Positions 7,079 to 14,129 of a stretch of 53,170 bases of DNA are shown here, one piece after another. Under the pieces are notes generated by a model. That model searched no databases and was not told where the DNA came from. It saw only the letters and a program-made list of their open reading frames with translations. Position 1 is the first letter of the stretch, and every line of letters starts with the position of its first letter. The translations under genes and the position numbers were made by a program. This stretch comes from a virus, in IMG/VR virus record IMGVR_UViG_3300020454_000018, positions 1 through 53,170 of that record. One strand, given 5' to 3'.

Positions 7079-7828
7079 ATGAAAAGATTATTTACCTTTG
7101 GTTGTTCACACACTAAACATTTCTGGCCTACTTGGGCACATATTCTATCATTAGGATGTGATGAGTTCTATAATTTCGGTAAACCTGGCACTGGAAACTT
7201 TAGGATTCTTAACCAAATAATGAGAGCTAACCAACACTTTAAATTTACAAAGGATGATTATGTGGCTATCGCTCTTAGTTGTAACCATCGATATGATATC
7301 ATTGAAGATATAGCTGCTCCAGAACCATCTTGGATTTCATTGGGAAGTATGTTAGATGATAAGTACCACACTAAAGATTTTCAACACTACCTTAATGATT
7401 TAGGTGGAAACGAAAACACAATTACTATACTCAATTGTATTAAACAAATTTTAAACAATACCGATAATGTAAACTATAAAATCTTTTCCGCATTTGAAAT
7501 AAAAGATTCCGATGAGATTCAGTACCATTTAGATTCTAAAGTAACATTAGGTGGTATTAGTGAATCATATGGGAACAGAGGAACATACTACATAAAATCA
7601 TCTGAAAATGCTATCGGTATACCTGATGGACACTACACTATACCAATTCACTTACGATTAGTAAAGGATGTATTTAGTGATTGGTATGATGATAAATATG
7701 ATAAAATAGTGTGGAAGTGGGAAGAAACAATGCCTGATATGCATGGTAAAATAGAACAAGTATTTGGTTGGGTTAACGATTCTCAATATGAATTTATTGG
7801 AAACGAATTAATAAAGTTAAATAAATGA
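7079..7828 (+). CDS. SGNH-like protein (copy 4)
   Basis: 249 aa. Block I is FTFGCSHTKHFW, with GCS replacing GDS but Ser retained. NFGKPGTGNFRILNQI fits block II, with its Gly and Asn, and YVAIALSCNHRYD is the block III position. PDGHYTIPIH (about residue 183) offers an Asp-Gly-His. The catalytic triad is therefore possible but less certain than in copies 1 and 3. It overlaps the ASCH-domain gene by 4 bases. Confidence 0.55.
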   Translation: MKRLFTFGCSHTKHFWPTWAHILSLGCDEFYNFGKPGTGNFRILNQIMRANQHFKFTKDDYVAIALSCNHRYDIIEDIAAPEPSWISLGSMLDDKYHTKDFQHYLNDLGGNENTITILNCIKQILNNTDNVNYKIFSAFEIKDSDEIQYHLDSKVTLGGISESYGNRGTYYIKSSENAIGIPDGHYTIPIHLRLVKDVFSDWYDDKYDKIVWKWEETMPDMHGKIEQVFGWVNDSQYEFIGNELIKLNK

Positions 7829-8109
7829 TTTGGGAAGGTAAGGAAGTATTACACTTAGTTCTAATGAAAGACCCGTTTCAACGAATTATGGATGGTTCTA
7901 AAAAAATTGAATATAGAGATAGAACCGATTATTGGAATCGTAGATTGCACGGAAAGGATATTAAGTTGATTTATTTTCAATACGCTTATCACAAAAACCC
8001 AACACATATGGTTGTTGAATGTACAGATGTACAAATTACAGATAGATGGGAACTACACTTGGGTAATATAATACACTTAGATAATAAACATTTAGATGAA
8101 ATACTTTAA
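7825..8109 (+). CDS. ASCH/PUA-like domain protein
   Basis: The protein starts VLHLVLMKDPFQRIMDGSKKIEYRDRTDYW. This pattern, a hydrophobic strand then a helix then GxKxxEYR, is the signature of ASCH domains, PUA-like folds that bind RNA or modified nucleotides. The 94-aa length covers one domain. Marine phages often carry such genes; the ligand is unknown. It overlaps genes on both sides, so it is part of an operon. Confidence 0.65.
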   Translation: MIWEGKEVLHLVLMKDPFQRIMDGSKKIEYRDRTDYWNRRLHGKDIKLIYFQYAYHKNPTHMVVECTDVQITDRWELHLGNIIHLDNKHLDEIL

Positions 8110-8575
8110 AGTAAACTTAGCTCAAGTACCCACAAATGATTCTGATGTAAAGAAACACATATTGGTTAATAACGATGTGGAAGCAATAATTAATAAAGCT
8201 AAAGATGAATTGAATTATGATGGTATGTATGATATCAATGATGCTAAGATACGATTTGAAAACAATATGTGGTGTTATGTATATTATCAAAATGATGAAC
8301 CTATGGGTATCCATTGGTACTATGATATAAGACCTGATGTTTATGGTAAGCAATTATTTATAAGTAAACATAGAGATGGTAAACTATCTCAACAATGGTA
8401 CGAAAAAAATCTTAGTATGTTATATAACGAAGGTTATGAAAATTATGTATTCTATGTTGATGATTGGAACGAAAGAAGTTTAAACAAAGTTCAGAGATTA
8501 CCTGGAATACAATCAATATCTGTACATATGTTTAATGAAATGATTGGAGCCGCAAGAAAAAATATTCAATTATAA
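8096..8575 (+). CDS. hypothetical protein, GNAT-like
   Basis: 159 aa. The order of segments, EPMGIHWYYDIRPDVYGKQL, then ISKHRDGKLSQQWYEKNLSML, then YENYVFYVDDWNERSLNKVQR, resembles GNAT N-acetyltransferases: beta4, a loop-helix where acetyl-CoA binds, then beta5 and an Asn-containing helix. The canonical Q/RxxGxG/A loop is not clear. The 14-base overlap with the ASCH gene indicates co-translation. Confidence 0.4.
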   Translation: MKYFKVNLAQVPTNDSDVKKHILVNNDVEAIINKAKDELNYDGMYDINDAKIRFENNMWCYVYYQNDEPMGIHWYYDIRPDVYGKQLFISKHRDGKLSQQWYEKNLSMLYNEGYENYVFYVDDWNERSLNKVQRLPGIQSISVHMFNEMIGAARKNIQL

Positions 8576-8576
8576 T

Positions 8577-8607
8577 TTGGATAATTCAATAATTTTTTGT
8601 ATATTTG
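8577..8607 (+). promoter_or_regulatory. Bacteroidota-type promoter
   Basis: TTTGG (8576-8580), 19-base spacer, TATATTTG (8600-8607), an exact TAnnTTTG -7 box. There is no palindrome here. The start codon of the next gene begins 5 bases after the -7 box, implying a leaderless or nearly leaderless mRNA. Confidence 0.75.
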
Positions 8608-8611
8608 TAAT

Positions 8612-8980
8612 ATGAATGAATTAGTATATGACCCAAACAACCCTTTATCTGATGAAGAATTAGATAAAATAGCTGAAGAGGATTTCGATAAGTTCTTAGA
8701 ATATTTAGATTCCAAAACAGCATACCTAAAGCAATTCAGTAAACCATTGGATGCATATCATTTAAAACGATTTGCATCACAAGCTAAAATGGAATCTACT
8801 GGAGAATCACTAACTACTGAAGAAATAAAGAAACTTCAAAAGCAAGGTGAGAAGAATGATGCAGAATCATTTGATGAAGAAAAGCATAAAGAGTGGATTG
8901 ATAAAAAACACCATATGTTAAAGAGTGGTAGTATGGGAGTTAAGAACATAAAGACCCACAGGTCACAATGGTTTGATTAA
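8612..8980 (+). CDS. acidic helical hypothetical protein, 122 aa
   Basis: I chose the ATG giving MNELVYDPNNPLSDEELDKI, because longer frames begin inside the promoter -7 box. The protein is charged and helical, with an acidic N-terminal half and a middle LTTEEIKKLQKQG motif. No enzyme motif is seen. Its stop overlaps the Smr gene start by 1 base. Confidence 0.6.
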   Translation: MNELVYDPNNPLSDEELDKIAEEDFDKFLEYLDSKTAYLKQFSKPLDAYHLKRFASQAKMESTGESLTTEEIKKLQKQGEKNDAESFDEEKHKEWIDKKHHMLKSGSMGVKNIKTHRSQWFD

Positions 8981-9216
8981 TGAAAGAGATTGATGTGCAT
9001 GGTATGTTACACTCTGATGCTATAATCTATGTAGAAGATGCGGTATTAGAAGAATCACTTAAAACAAATCTGTTTGAGCTAAAGGTAATTACTGGTAATT
9101 CACCACGATTACAAAGAAGAATAAAAAACGAAATTTGTAAAAAACATAATTTAAAATCAGATATACCTACTTATAACTTAGGTACAATGTTGATATATAA
9201 CGATAGATTAATATGA
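8980..9216 (+). CDS. Smr-domain protein, 78 aa
   Basis: IDVHGM near the N-terminus and LKVITGNSPRLQRRIK in the middle match the DxHG and TGxG-type motifs of Smr (small MutS-related) domains, which bind or nick DNA or RNA. The protein is a single minimal domain. It overlaps neighbours on both sides. Smr nuclease activity in a phage could act on host RNA or recombination intermediates; only the fold is supported here. Confidence 0.65.
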   Translation: MKEIDVHGMLHSDAIIYVEDAVLEESLKTNLFELKVITGNSPRLQRRIKNEICKKHNLKSDIPTYNLGTMLIYNDRLI

Positions 9217-9408
9217 AAAAATTAGTATTTTTAATAAAGGAGCAAAACGAAGCTCCGAAAGTTATAGAGTTTATAACGGATAGAACACCAGAATGGACAA
9301 TTGAACAATATGGTAGAAATAGATTACCATTAGAAATGGAGTTAATTAGAGATGAAGAAACAGAAGAAAACGAACCGATATCAAGAGAAGTTGACTTGGG
9401 ACTCTACG

Positions 9409-9422
<14 letters not shown>
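9213..9422 (+). CDS. small acidic protein, 69 aa
   Basis: Acidic soluble protein (LIRDEETEENEPISREVDLG near the C-terminus). No family is recognised. It overlaps the Smr gene by 4 bases and the next small frame by 14 bases. Confidence 0.5.
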
Positions 9423-9589
<167 letters not shown>

Positions 9590-9596
9590 CAATATT

Positions 9597-9668
9597 GGCC
9601 CGTTCGTCTAGTGGTTAGGACGCAAGGTTTTCATCCTTGTAACAGGAGTTCGATTCTCCTACGGGCTA
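9597..9668 (+). tRNA. tRNA-Glu (TTC)
   Basis: Acceptor GGCCCGT pairs with ACGGGCT (first pair G-T). The anticodon arm is CAAGG-TTTTCAT-CCTTG with anticodon TTC, and the T arm has AGTTCGATTCT. The body is very like Bacteroidota tRNA-Glu. It lies 7 bases after tRNA-Ala, probably on the same transcript. CCA is not encoded. Confidence 0.92.
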
Positions 9669-9675
9669 CAAAACA

Positions 9676-9879
9676 ATGATTTACCCATCATACAAAAGAC
9701 CCATACACTACATTAACAACACACCATATGTTGTTCATGCAATCATACCTATTCATAGAATAAAGGATGTAAGATTAGTAAAAGAGTGGTTAGGATGTGA
9801 TACTGCATTTAAATTAGCAAGAGAGGGAAATTATTGGTTTTGTGTAGAAATCGAAGAAGCAAATTGGGAATATGTTTAA
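9676..9879 (+). CDS. small hypothetical protein, 67 aa
   Basis: Soluble protein with many aromatic and Ile residues (MIYPSYKRPIHYINNTPYVV...). It starts 7 bases after tRNA-Glu and overlaps the oxygenase gene by 8 bases. No family is recognised. Confidence 0.5.
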   Translation: MIYPSYKRPIHYINNTPYVVHAIIPIHRIKDVRLVKEWLGCDTAFKLAREGNYWFCVEIEEANWEYV

Positions 9880-10390
9880 AGAAAAAATTATATTAAATAA
9901 TGATGAATGTGAATACATTATTAGTTTGTGTGATACATTTAACCCATCTATGATATTTGATTATAAAACAAATACAGGACAAATTAACGAACACTCAAGA
10001 GTATCAGAAGAAGCATACTTTACTGATTTAGAAAAAGTAAAATCTATTATTTTACCTAAATTAAAAGAGTATAATATAAAAAACTTACCCGATAAAACAA
10101 AAGTTTTAAAATACACAAAGGGTAGTTATTTTAAAAAACATAGAGATAGAGGTAGGGGGTTGGAACATAGAAAACTAACCCTTATCATACAATTAACAAA
10201 TAGTGTAAAGTACGATGGAGCTGAGTTATATGTTGATAATAAATTAACATCAAAAGCAATTGGAAACCTAATACTATTTGATTCGGGTAAATTACATGAA
10301 GTTACTGAACTCACAAAGGGTGAACGATTTGTTTTAGTTAGTTGGATTACTACAGAAGATATGATGATAAATAAAAAAACTTTAGTTTAA
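9872..10390 (+). CDS. 2OG-Fe(II) oxygenase (prolyl-4-hydroxylase-like)
   Basis: The double-stranded beta-helix iron site is visible: His90-x-Asp92 (KKHRDRG), distal His142 (GKLHEVT) and Arg152 (GERFVLVSW) for 2-oxoglutarate. The 172-aa length is typical of stand-alone phage P4H-like enzymes, which hydroxylate protein side chains, nucleobases or small molecules using O2 and 2-oxoglutarate. Context with tRNAs and dCMP deaminase does not settle the substrate. One of two such oxygenases in the window, of different subfamilies. Confidence 0.8.
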   Translation: MFKEKIILNNDECEYIISLCDTFNPSMIFDYKTNTGQINEHSRVSEEAYFTDLEKVKSIILPKLKEYNIKNLPDKTKVLKYTKGSYFKKHRDRGRGLEHRKLTLIIQLTNSVKYDGAELYVDNKLTSKAIGNLILFDSGKLHEVTELTKGERFVLVSWITTEDMMINKKTLV

Positions 10391-10391
10391 A

Positions 10392-10399
10392 TATTTATA
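10392..10399 (+). promoter_or_regulatory. TATTTATA motif (putative late promoter)
   Basis: TATTTATA directly abuts the dCMP deaminase start and shares its A with the first possible ATG. It recurs upstream of eight other plus-strand genes. As a promoter it would favour the second in-frame ATG at 10405. Confidence 0.35.
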
Positions 10400-10860
10400 T
10401 GTATATGGGTTGGACAGACTATTTTAGAAGTATAGCAGAAACTGTATCACGAAAATCGAAAGATGATAGAACCCAAATTGGTGCCGTTATTGTTGGTAAA
10501 GATAAAGAAATTGTATCAACGGGCTATAACTCTTTTCCAAGAGGTATAAACGATTTTAAAAAAGAAAGACAAGAAAGACCAGAAAAATACTTTTGGTTTG
10601 AACACGCTGAACGAAACGCAATTTATAATGCTGCTCGTATCGGCGTTTCCACTAAGGGATGTACTATGTACCTAACTTGTGGAGTTCCCTGCGCTGATTG
10701 TGCAAGAGGAATTATTAATGCTGGGATTGTAAGAATATTTGTAGCACGAGGAGGTGGAGCAAAATCTCAGAAATGGATAGATTCAGCTGAAAGAAGTATG
10801 GAAATGTTTGATGAAGCTGGAGTCTCTGTTCAATGGTATGATGAATTCTCAATAATATAA
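10399..10860 (+). CDS. deoxycytidylate (dCMP) deaminase
   Basis: Converts dCMP to dUMP, feeding thymidylate synthase (encoded at about 29 kb). The zinc site is clear: His69-Ala-Glu71 (HAERNAI) and Cys98-x-x-Cys101 (PCADC). VSRKSKDDRTQIGAVIV matches the family N-terminus. The 153-aa length is normal. Two starts are possible, MYMGW and MGW two codons later; the latter fits the family better and avoids the upstream TATTTATA box. A 1-base overlap couples it to the next small gene. Confidence 0.9.
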   Translation: MYMGWTDYFRSIAETVSRKSKDDRTQIGAVIVGKDKEIVSTGYNSFPRGINDFKKERQERPEKYFWFEHAERNAIYNAARIGVSTKGCTMYLTCGVPCADCARGIINAGIVRIFVARGGGAKSQKWIDSAERSMEMFDEAGVSVQWYDEFSII

Positions 10861-10997
10861 TGGATATAGAACAATTTATTAAAAACTCAACACAAAAGGA
10901 AATCGTAAGTAAAATACTTGAGCTAAAAACTAAGCCACAAAAAAAAGATGTTACTTTGATTATCCAAAAATTACAACAACAATTGACTGATAAGTAA
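10860..10997 (+). CDS. small helical protein, 45 aa
   Basis: Its ATG overlaps the previous stop. It encodes a short amphipathic helical protein rich in Lys, Gln and Ile (IEQFIKNSTQKEIVSKILEL). No family is recognised. Tight spacing with genes on both sides supports it. Confidence 0.5.
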   Translation: MDIEQFIKNSTQKEIVSKILELKTKPQKKDVTLIIQKLQQQLTDK

Positions 10998-10998
10998 G

Positions 10999-11166
10999 AT
11001 GACTGAAGAAAAACAAATAGAAGAAATTCTATACGAATCTCACTCGGTAAATATGAAGAGGGAAGTTATGGATAAGGCACTTGAAATTATGGGAACAGAC
11101 CCACAAATAAGAAGAATAGATGCTTATCAACAAGCTTATACTGAACTTGTAGAGGATAATCTATAA
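10999..11166 (+). CDS. small helical protein, 55 aa
   Basis: Starts one base after the previous stop and encodes an acidic helical protein (MTEEKQIEEILYESHSV ... ELVEDNL). No family is recognised. It is the last gene before a TATTTATA-preceded structural-type gene. Confidence 0.5.
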   Translation: MTEEKQIEEILYESHSVNMKREVMDKALEIMGTDPQIRRIDAYQQAYTELVEDNL

Positions 11167-11172
11167 TTTTTA

Positions 11173-11180
11173 TATTTATA
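11173..11180 (+). promoter_or_regulatory. TATTTATA motif (putative late promoter)
   Basis: TATTTATA ends 3 bases before the ATG of the Arg/Pro-rich gene. If it is a promoter the mRNA would be leaderless; it could instead be a translation-start signal. Confidence 0.4.
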
Positions 11181-11183
11181 GGT

Positions 11184-12188
11184 ATGGCAAGAAGAAACAA
11201 AAGAAATCGTTCAGCTCTTTCAAAAAGACAAAGACAGCAAAGGGTAAGAAACAGAGGTGCTTCTAACAAATCCTTAAATAATCAAACAACAAATGGTGGG
11301 GAATTTACCTTAGAAGATGGAACTCCATATGTAGGCGATTACCATATTATGCCAGATGGTACACCAATGACTGGGGCTAAACATAAAGGAAGAGGGTTCG
11401 CAGGTTTAAGGCGTAGAAAAAGAAGGAGTAAACTATTAATACCAGTAACTACACCTCCATCTGATACTACAGCTGATACTACACCTCCACCCACAACTAC
11501 ACCAGCTCCAGTAAAACCACCACAGGTTAACAGACCGCCAGTTAGAATACCACCAAGACCACCCAAAGTAGATTTAAGTGGAATTATTACTCAACCATAT
11601 AAACGATTAGAAAACTATGGGAATCAATATCCAGCTACAGATTCATCTGTAAAAGATGCAGCAGGTACAAATATCTCATCCTACTATTTAAGAGGAGGAT
11701 ATGCATCTAGGGTTATGGGTCATATTTCACCAAACAGAGAAGCCATTCAGACACAAAGTTTTCTTAGAAGAGCAGAAGTTAGGAGTGAGCTTAATATAGA
11801 TTTTATTTTACGATTGGATGGAAAATATTACACATCTGCACAACAATCAGCAAAAATCAAAAGCGCAGAAGCTGAAGGAAATACTTACTATATAAACAGT
11901 GTACCTGTTATAAGAATAGATACAGCAAGAATTAAACCATATGTAGCTAAAGGTTTATTTAAAACAGAAGAGGATTATTCATTCAATCCACCATCAAATC
12001 AAATAGATACTTTAAGTGAAATTTTAGATACTATAGATTGGGTTTGTAGAAAAACAGCTGCCTTAGAACAACCAAGACCATATGGATATAGATATGATGA
12101 TAGAACCGCAGTAGCTGCTAGGCTAGATATGGATGCGGTAATAGCATCAGCAAACAAACCACCAAAAATTAGGTGGAGACAATCATAA
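11184..12188 (+). CDS. Arg/Pro-rich putative virion protein, 334 aa
   Basis: Starts MARRNKRNRSALSKRQRQQR, a strongly basic tail. A Gly/Thr segment (LEDGTPYVGDYHIMPDGTPM) and a Thr/Pro linker (about residues 95-135, ending RPPVRIPPRPPKV) come next. The C-terminal domain contains GGYASRVMGHISPN and LRRAEVRSELNIDF. The basic N-terminus and PPRP linker resemble parts of two large tail genes at the right end, so a structural role is likely. No known family. The preceding TATTTATA box also fits late expression. Confidence 0.6.
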   Translation: MARRNKRNRSALSKRQRQQRVRNRGASNKSLNNQTTNGGEFTLEDGTPYVGDYHIMPDGTPMTGAKHKGRGFAGLRRRKRRSKLLIPVTTPPSDTTADTTPPPTTTPAPVKPPQVNRPPVRIPPRPPKVDLSGIITQPYKRLENYGNQYPATDSSVKDAAGTNISSYYLRGGYASRVMGHISPNREAIQTQSFLRRAEVRSELNIDFILRLDGKYYTSAQQSAKIKSAEAEGNTYYINSVPVIRIDTARIKPYVAKGLFKTEEDYSFNPPSNQIDTLSEILDTIDWVCRKTAALEQPRPYGYRYDDRTAVAARLDMDAVIASANKPPKIRWRQS

Positions 12189-12197
12189 AACTAATTA

Positions 12198-13010
12198 GTG
12201 AAAAAATTTAAAAGGTTATATACAAATGGAAGTAGTATTACTCACGGCTGGCCTTTATGTCATAGTAGATACTTTGATATCTACAAAAGATTTTATGATG
12301 TTGAAGCTTGGGAAGTGAAGGGTGATGAAGAATCATTAGATAGTAGAATATCAATCAATTGGCCAAATCGTTTAGCAAATATATTAAATGTAGAGTTGAT
12401 TGATGAGAGTAGAGGTGGGGGTTCTTCATTAAGAGCTATGCGAATGTGTATGGAATATATAAATAAAAATTTAGACACTATAGATGATACTTTATTTATA
12501 ATTGAAACAACCTCTGGATATAGAGATGAATTATATTCAAATAGATTAGATAGATTATTCAATGTTGTAACCTCAAACTGTATAGACCCCAAAGATTGTA
12601 CCGATGATATTAATGATAGGGCAAAAATCAAAGATGAACTGGAAAGCTATTTTAAATATTTTGTAAATGATAAACATCATTATAACAAAGAAGCAAACTA
12701 TTTTATTGGATTCTTTTCATTATTAAAACAATTAGGATGTGAATTCTTTATTGTAAATCAAGCTATCAGAGGATATGCTGAGAACTACTATAATAAAATA
12801 TATGAAAGATTAGATATTGATGATAGAGTTTTAAAGTGGGATGGTGGTGATTGTATAGTACATTGGTATTGGAAAGAAAAGAAATATCACATTGGAGGAG
12901 AGTTAGAAAAACACATAGGTGATACAGATTATCATCCTGGCTACTTTGGACATATAAAAATAGCTGAACACATACACAACGAATTAAAAAAATACTATGG
13001 AAAAGTTTAA
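12198..13010 (+). CDS. SGNH-like protein (copy 5)
   Basis: 270 aa with a GTG start. Block I is LYTNGSSITHGW (GSS, Ser kept). SRGGGSSLRAMRM is a Gly-rich block II, LFIIETTSGYRDE lies at block III, and DYHPGYFGHIKIAEHI is a very good block V with Asp-x-His-Pro. Of the divergent copies it has the clearest C-terminal motif. No signal peptide. It overlaps a four-helix membrane protein by 14 bases, which may place its substrate at the membrane. Confidence 0.65.
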   Translation: MKKFKRLYTNGSSITHGWPLCHSRYFDIYKRFYDVEAWEVKGDEESLDSRISINWPNRLANILNVELIDESRGGGSSLRAMRMCMEYINKNLDTIDDTLFIIETTSGYRDELYSNRLDRLFNVVTSNCIDPKDCTDDINDRAKIKDELESYFKYFVNDKHHYNKEANYFIGFFSLLKQLGCEFFIVNQAIRGYAENYYNKIYERLDIDDRVLKWDGGDCIVHWYWKEKKYHIGGELEKHIGDTDYHPGYFGHIKIAEHIHNELKKYYGKV

Positions 13011-13365
13011 CTGGTTACATTTATTTTATGCAATTATATTAATATCAACTGCACAAATAGCAGTTTGGTTTCAACATAATTGGCAATTTATTAATCCAAA
13101 ATATAAACCCGAATGGTGGGGATGGTATGTTGTAGCAGTACCGATTACTTATTTATTTTTAAAAGGTACATACTTTGGAGTTACTGCTTTTGGTGGTGAT
13201 TTGTGGCCAAATAGATTTATAGGATTTATATTAGGAATCATATCATATGCTTTGTTAACCGCATACTTTTTTAAACAACCAGTAACATCAAAAATATTTG
13301 TTCAATTAATTTTATGTTTTTTGATTGTTTTAGTACAAGTTCTTTGGAAGGAAAAGGTTCAGTAG
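12997..13365 (+). CDS. four-helix membrane protein, 122 aa
   Basis: Four hydrophobic segments: about residues 8-24 (HLFYAIILISTAQIAVW), 43-60 (WYVVAVPITYLFLKGTYF), 76-93 (FIGFILGIISYALLTAYF) and 100-116 (IFVQLILCFLIVLVQVL). Conserved-looking aromatic loops contain KPEWWGWY. No transporter family is assignable. It is translationally linked to the SGNH-like gene. Confidence 0.6.
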   Translation: MEKFNWLHLFYAIILISTAQIAVWFQHNWQFINPKYKPEWWGWYVVAVPITYLFLKGTYFGVTAFGGDLWPNRFIGFILGIISYALLTAYFFKQPVTSKIFVQLILCFLIVLVQVLWKEKVQ

Positions 13366-13367
13366 TA

Positions 13368-13375
13368 TATTTATA
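13368..13375 (+). promoter_or_regulatory. TATTTATA motif
   Basis: Ends 3 bases before the next ATG, the same close spacing as the copy before the Arg/Pro-rich gene. Confidence 0.35.
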
Positions 13376-13378
13376 GAT

Positions 13379-13729
13379 ATGGAACTGATACCTATTCACA
13401 ATCTATATTGGAAAAAGTATTTAATGTATGGCTATCATGGATTGATATCTATGTGGATGGATGATTATGGATTGCCTGTTTATAAAGATGTAGTATCTAT
13501 AATACACCAAGCTATGTTATTAAAAAAAGAAGGTGTTACTATTTTAAGATTAGGTAAAGATAAAGTTTGTTTTGTTGATAAATCTGAATACAAATCTGTA
13601 CTAAGAGAATCTATGAAATTTTTCTTAGAAAAAGAAGAGTACTTAGAATGTGCAAAAGTAAGAGATTTATTAGCTGGTAAAATACGACAGAAAAAAAGAA
13701 AAAAAATAATTCAACAAACACTTATATGA
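13379..13729 (+). CDS. UVR-motif-like protein, 116 aa
   Basis: The C-terminal segment FFLEKEEYLECAKVRDLLAGKI fits the UVR motif (E-x(2)-YE-x-A-x(2)-RD) by which UvrB and UvrC interact. The rest (MELIPIHNLYWKKYLMYGYHGL...) is not recognised. It might interact with host UvrB/C or Clp/McsA-type proteins that also use this motif. A UV endonuclease is encoded elsewhere in the window. It overlaps the next gene by 4 bases. Confidence 0.5.
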   Translation: MELIPIHNLYWKKYLMYGYHGLISMWMDDYGLPVYKDVVSIIHQAMLLKKEGVTILRLGKDKVCFVDKSEYKSVLRESMKFFLEKEEYLECAKVRDLLAGKIRQKKRKKIIQQTLI

Positions 13730-14079
13730 AACAATGGTCTATGTTTATAGGTAGATGGCAACCTTGGCATGAGGGGCATCTATGGTTAATCAATCAACGA
13801 TTAAAAGAAGGTAAATATGTTTGGGTTGCAATTAGAGATGTAAAAAAAACAGATAATCAACCTTGGTCATCATTTGAAGTTTTACAAAATTTACAAAAAG
13901 AATTAAAACCATTAATAGAAGATGGTAAAGTTATGGTTTCAATAATACCCGATATCGAGTCTGTAAACTACGGAAGAGGAGTTGGATATGATATTATAGA
14001 GCACGAACCACCAAAAGATATTAAAGAAATATCAGCAACAAATATCAGAAAACAATTGCGTGAAGAGGGAAAATTATAA
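13726..14079 (+). CDS. NMN adenylyltransferase-like nucleotidyltransferase
   Basis: GRWQPWHEGH (His15-x-x-His18) is the HxGH nucleotide-binding motif and ISATNIRKQL near the C-terminus is the ISxTxxR motif, together typical of NadM/NMNAT-type enzymes that make NAD from NMN and ATP. At 117 aa it is shorter than the usual 170-180 aa, with a reduced middle. It could act in NAD supply or activate another phosphorylated substrate. It is a distinct branch from the heptose-type enzyme at 30.4 kb. Confidence 0.7.
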   Translation: MKQWSMFIGRWQPWHEGHLWLINQRLKEGKYVWVAIRDVKKTDNQPWSSFEVLQNLQKELKPLIEDGKVMVSIIPDIESVNYGRGVGYDIIEHEPPKDIKEISATNIRKQLREEGKL

Positions 14080-14098
14080 CAAAAACAATTTAAATACA

Positions 14099-14106
14099 TA
14101 TTTATA
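14099..14106 (+). promoter_or_regulatory. TATTTATA motif (putative late promoter)
   Basis: Lies 23 bases before the Hint-protein start, inside an otherwise empty 50-base gap. This is the spacing expected if a -10-type box starts transcription about 15 bases before the ATG. Confidence 0.5.
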
Positions 14107-14129
14107 ATAAAATATTATAGGGTAACAAA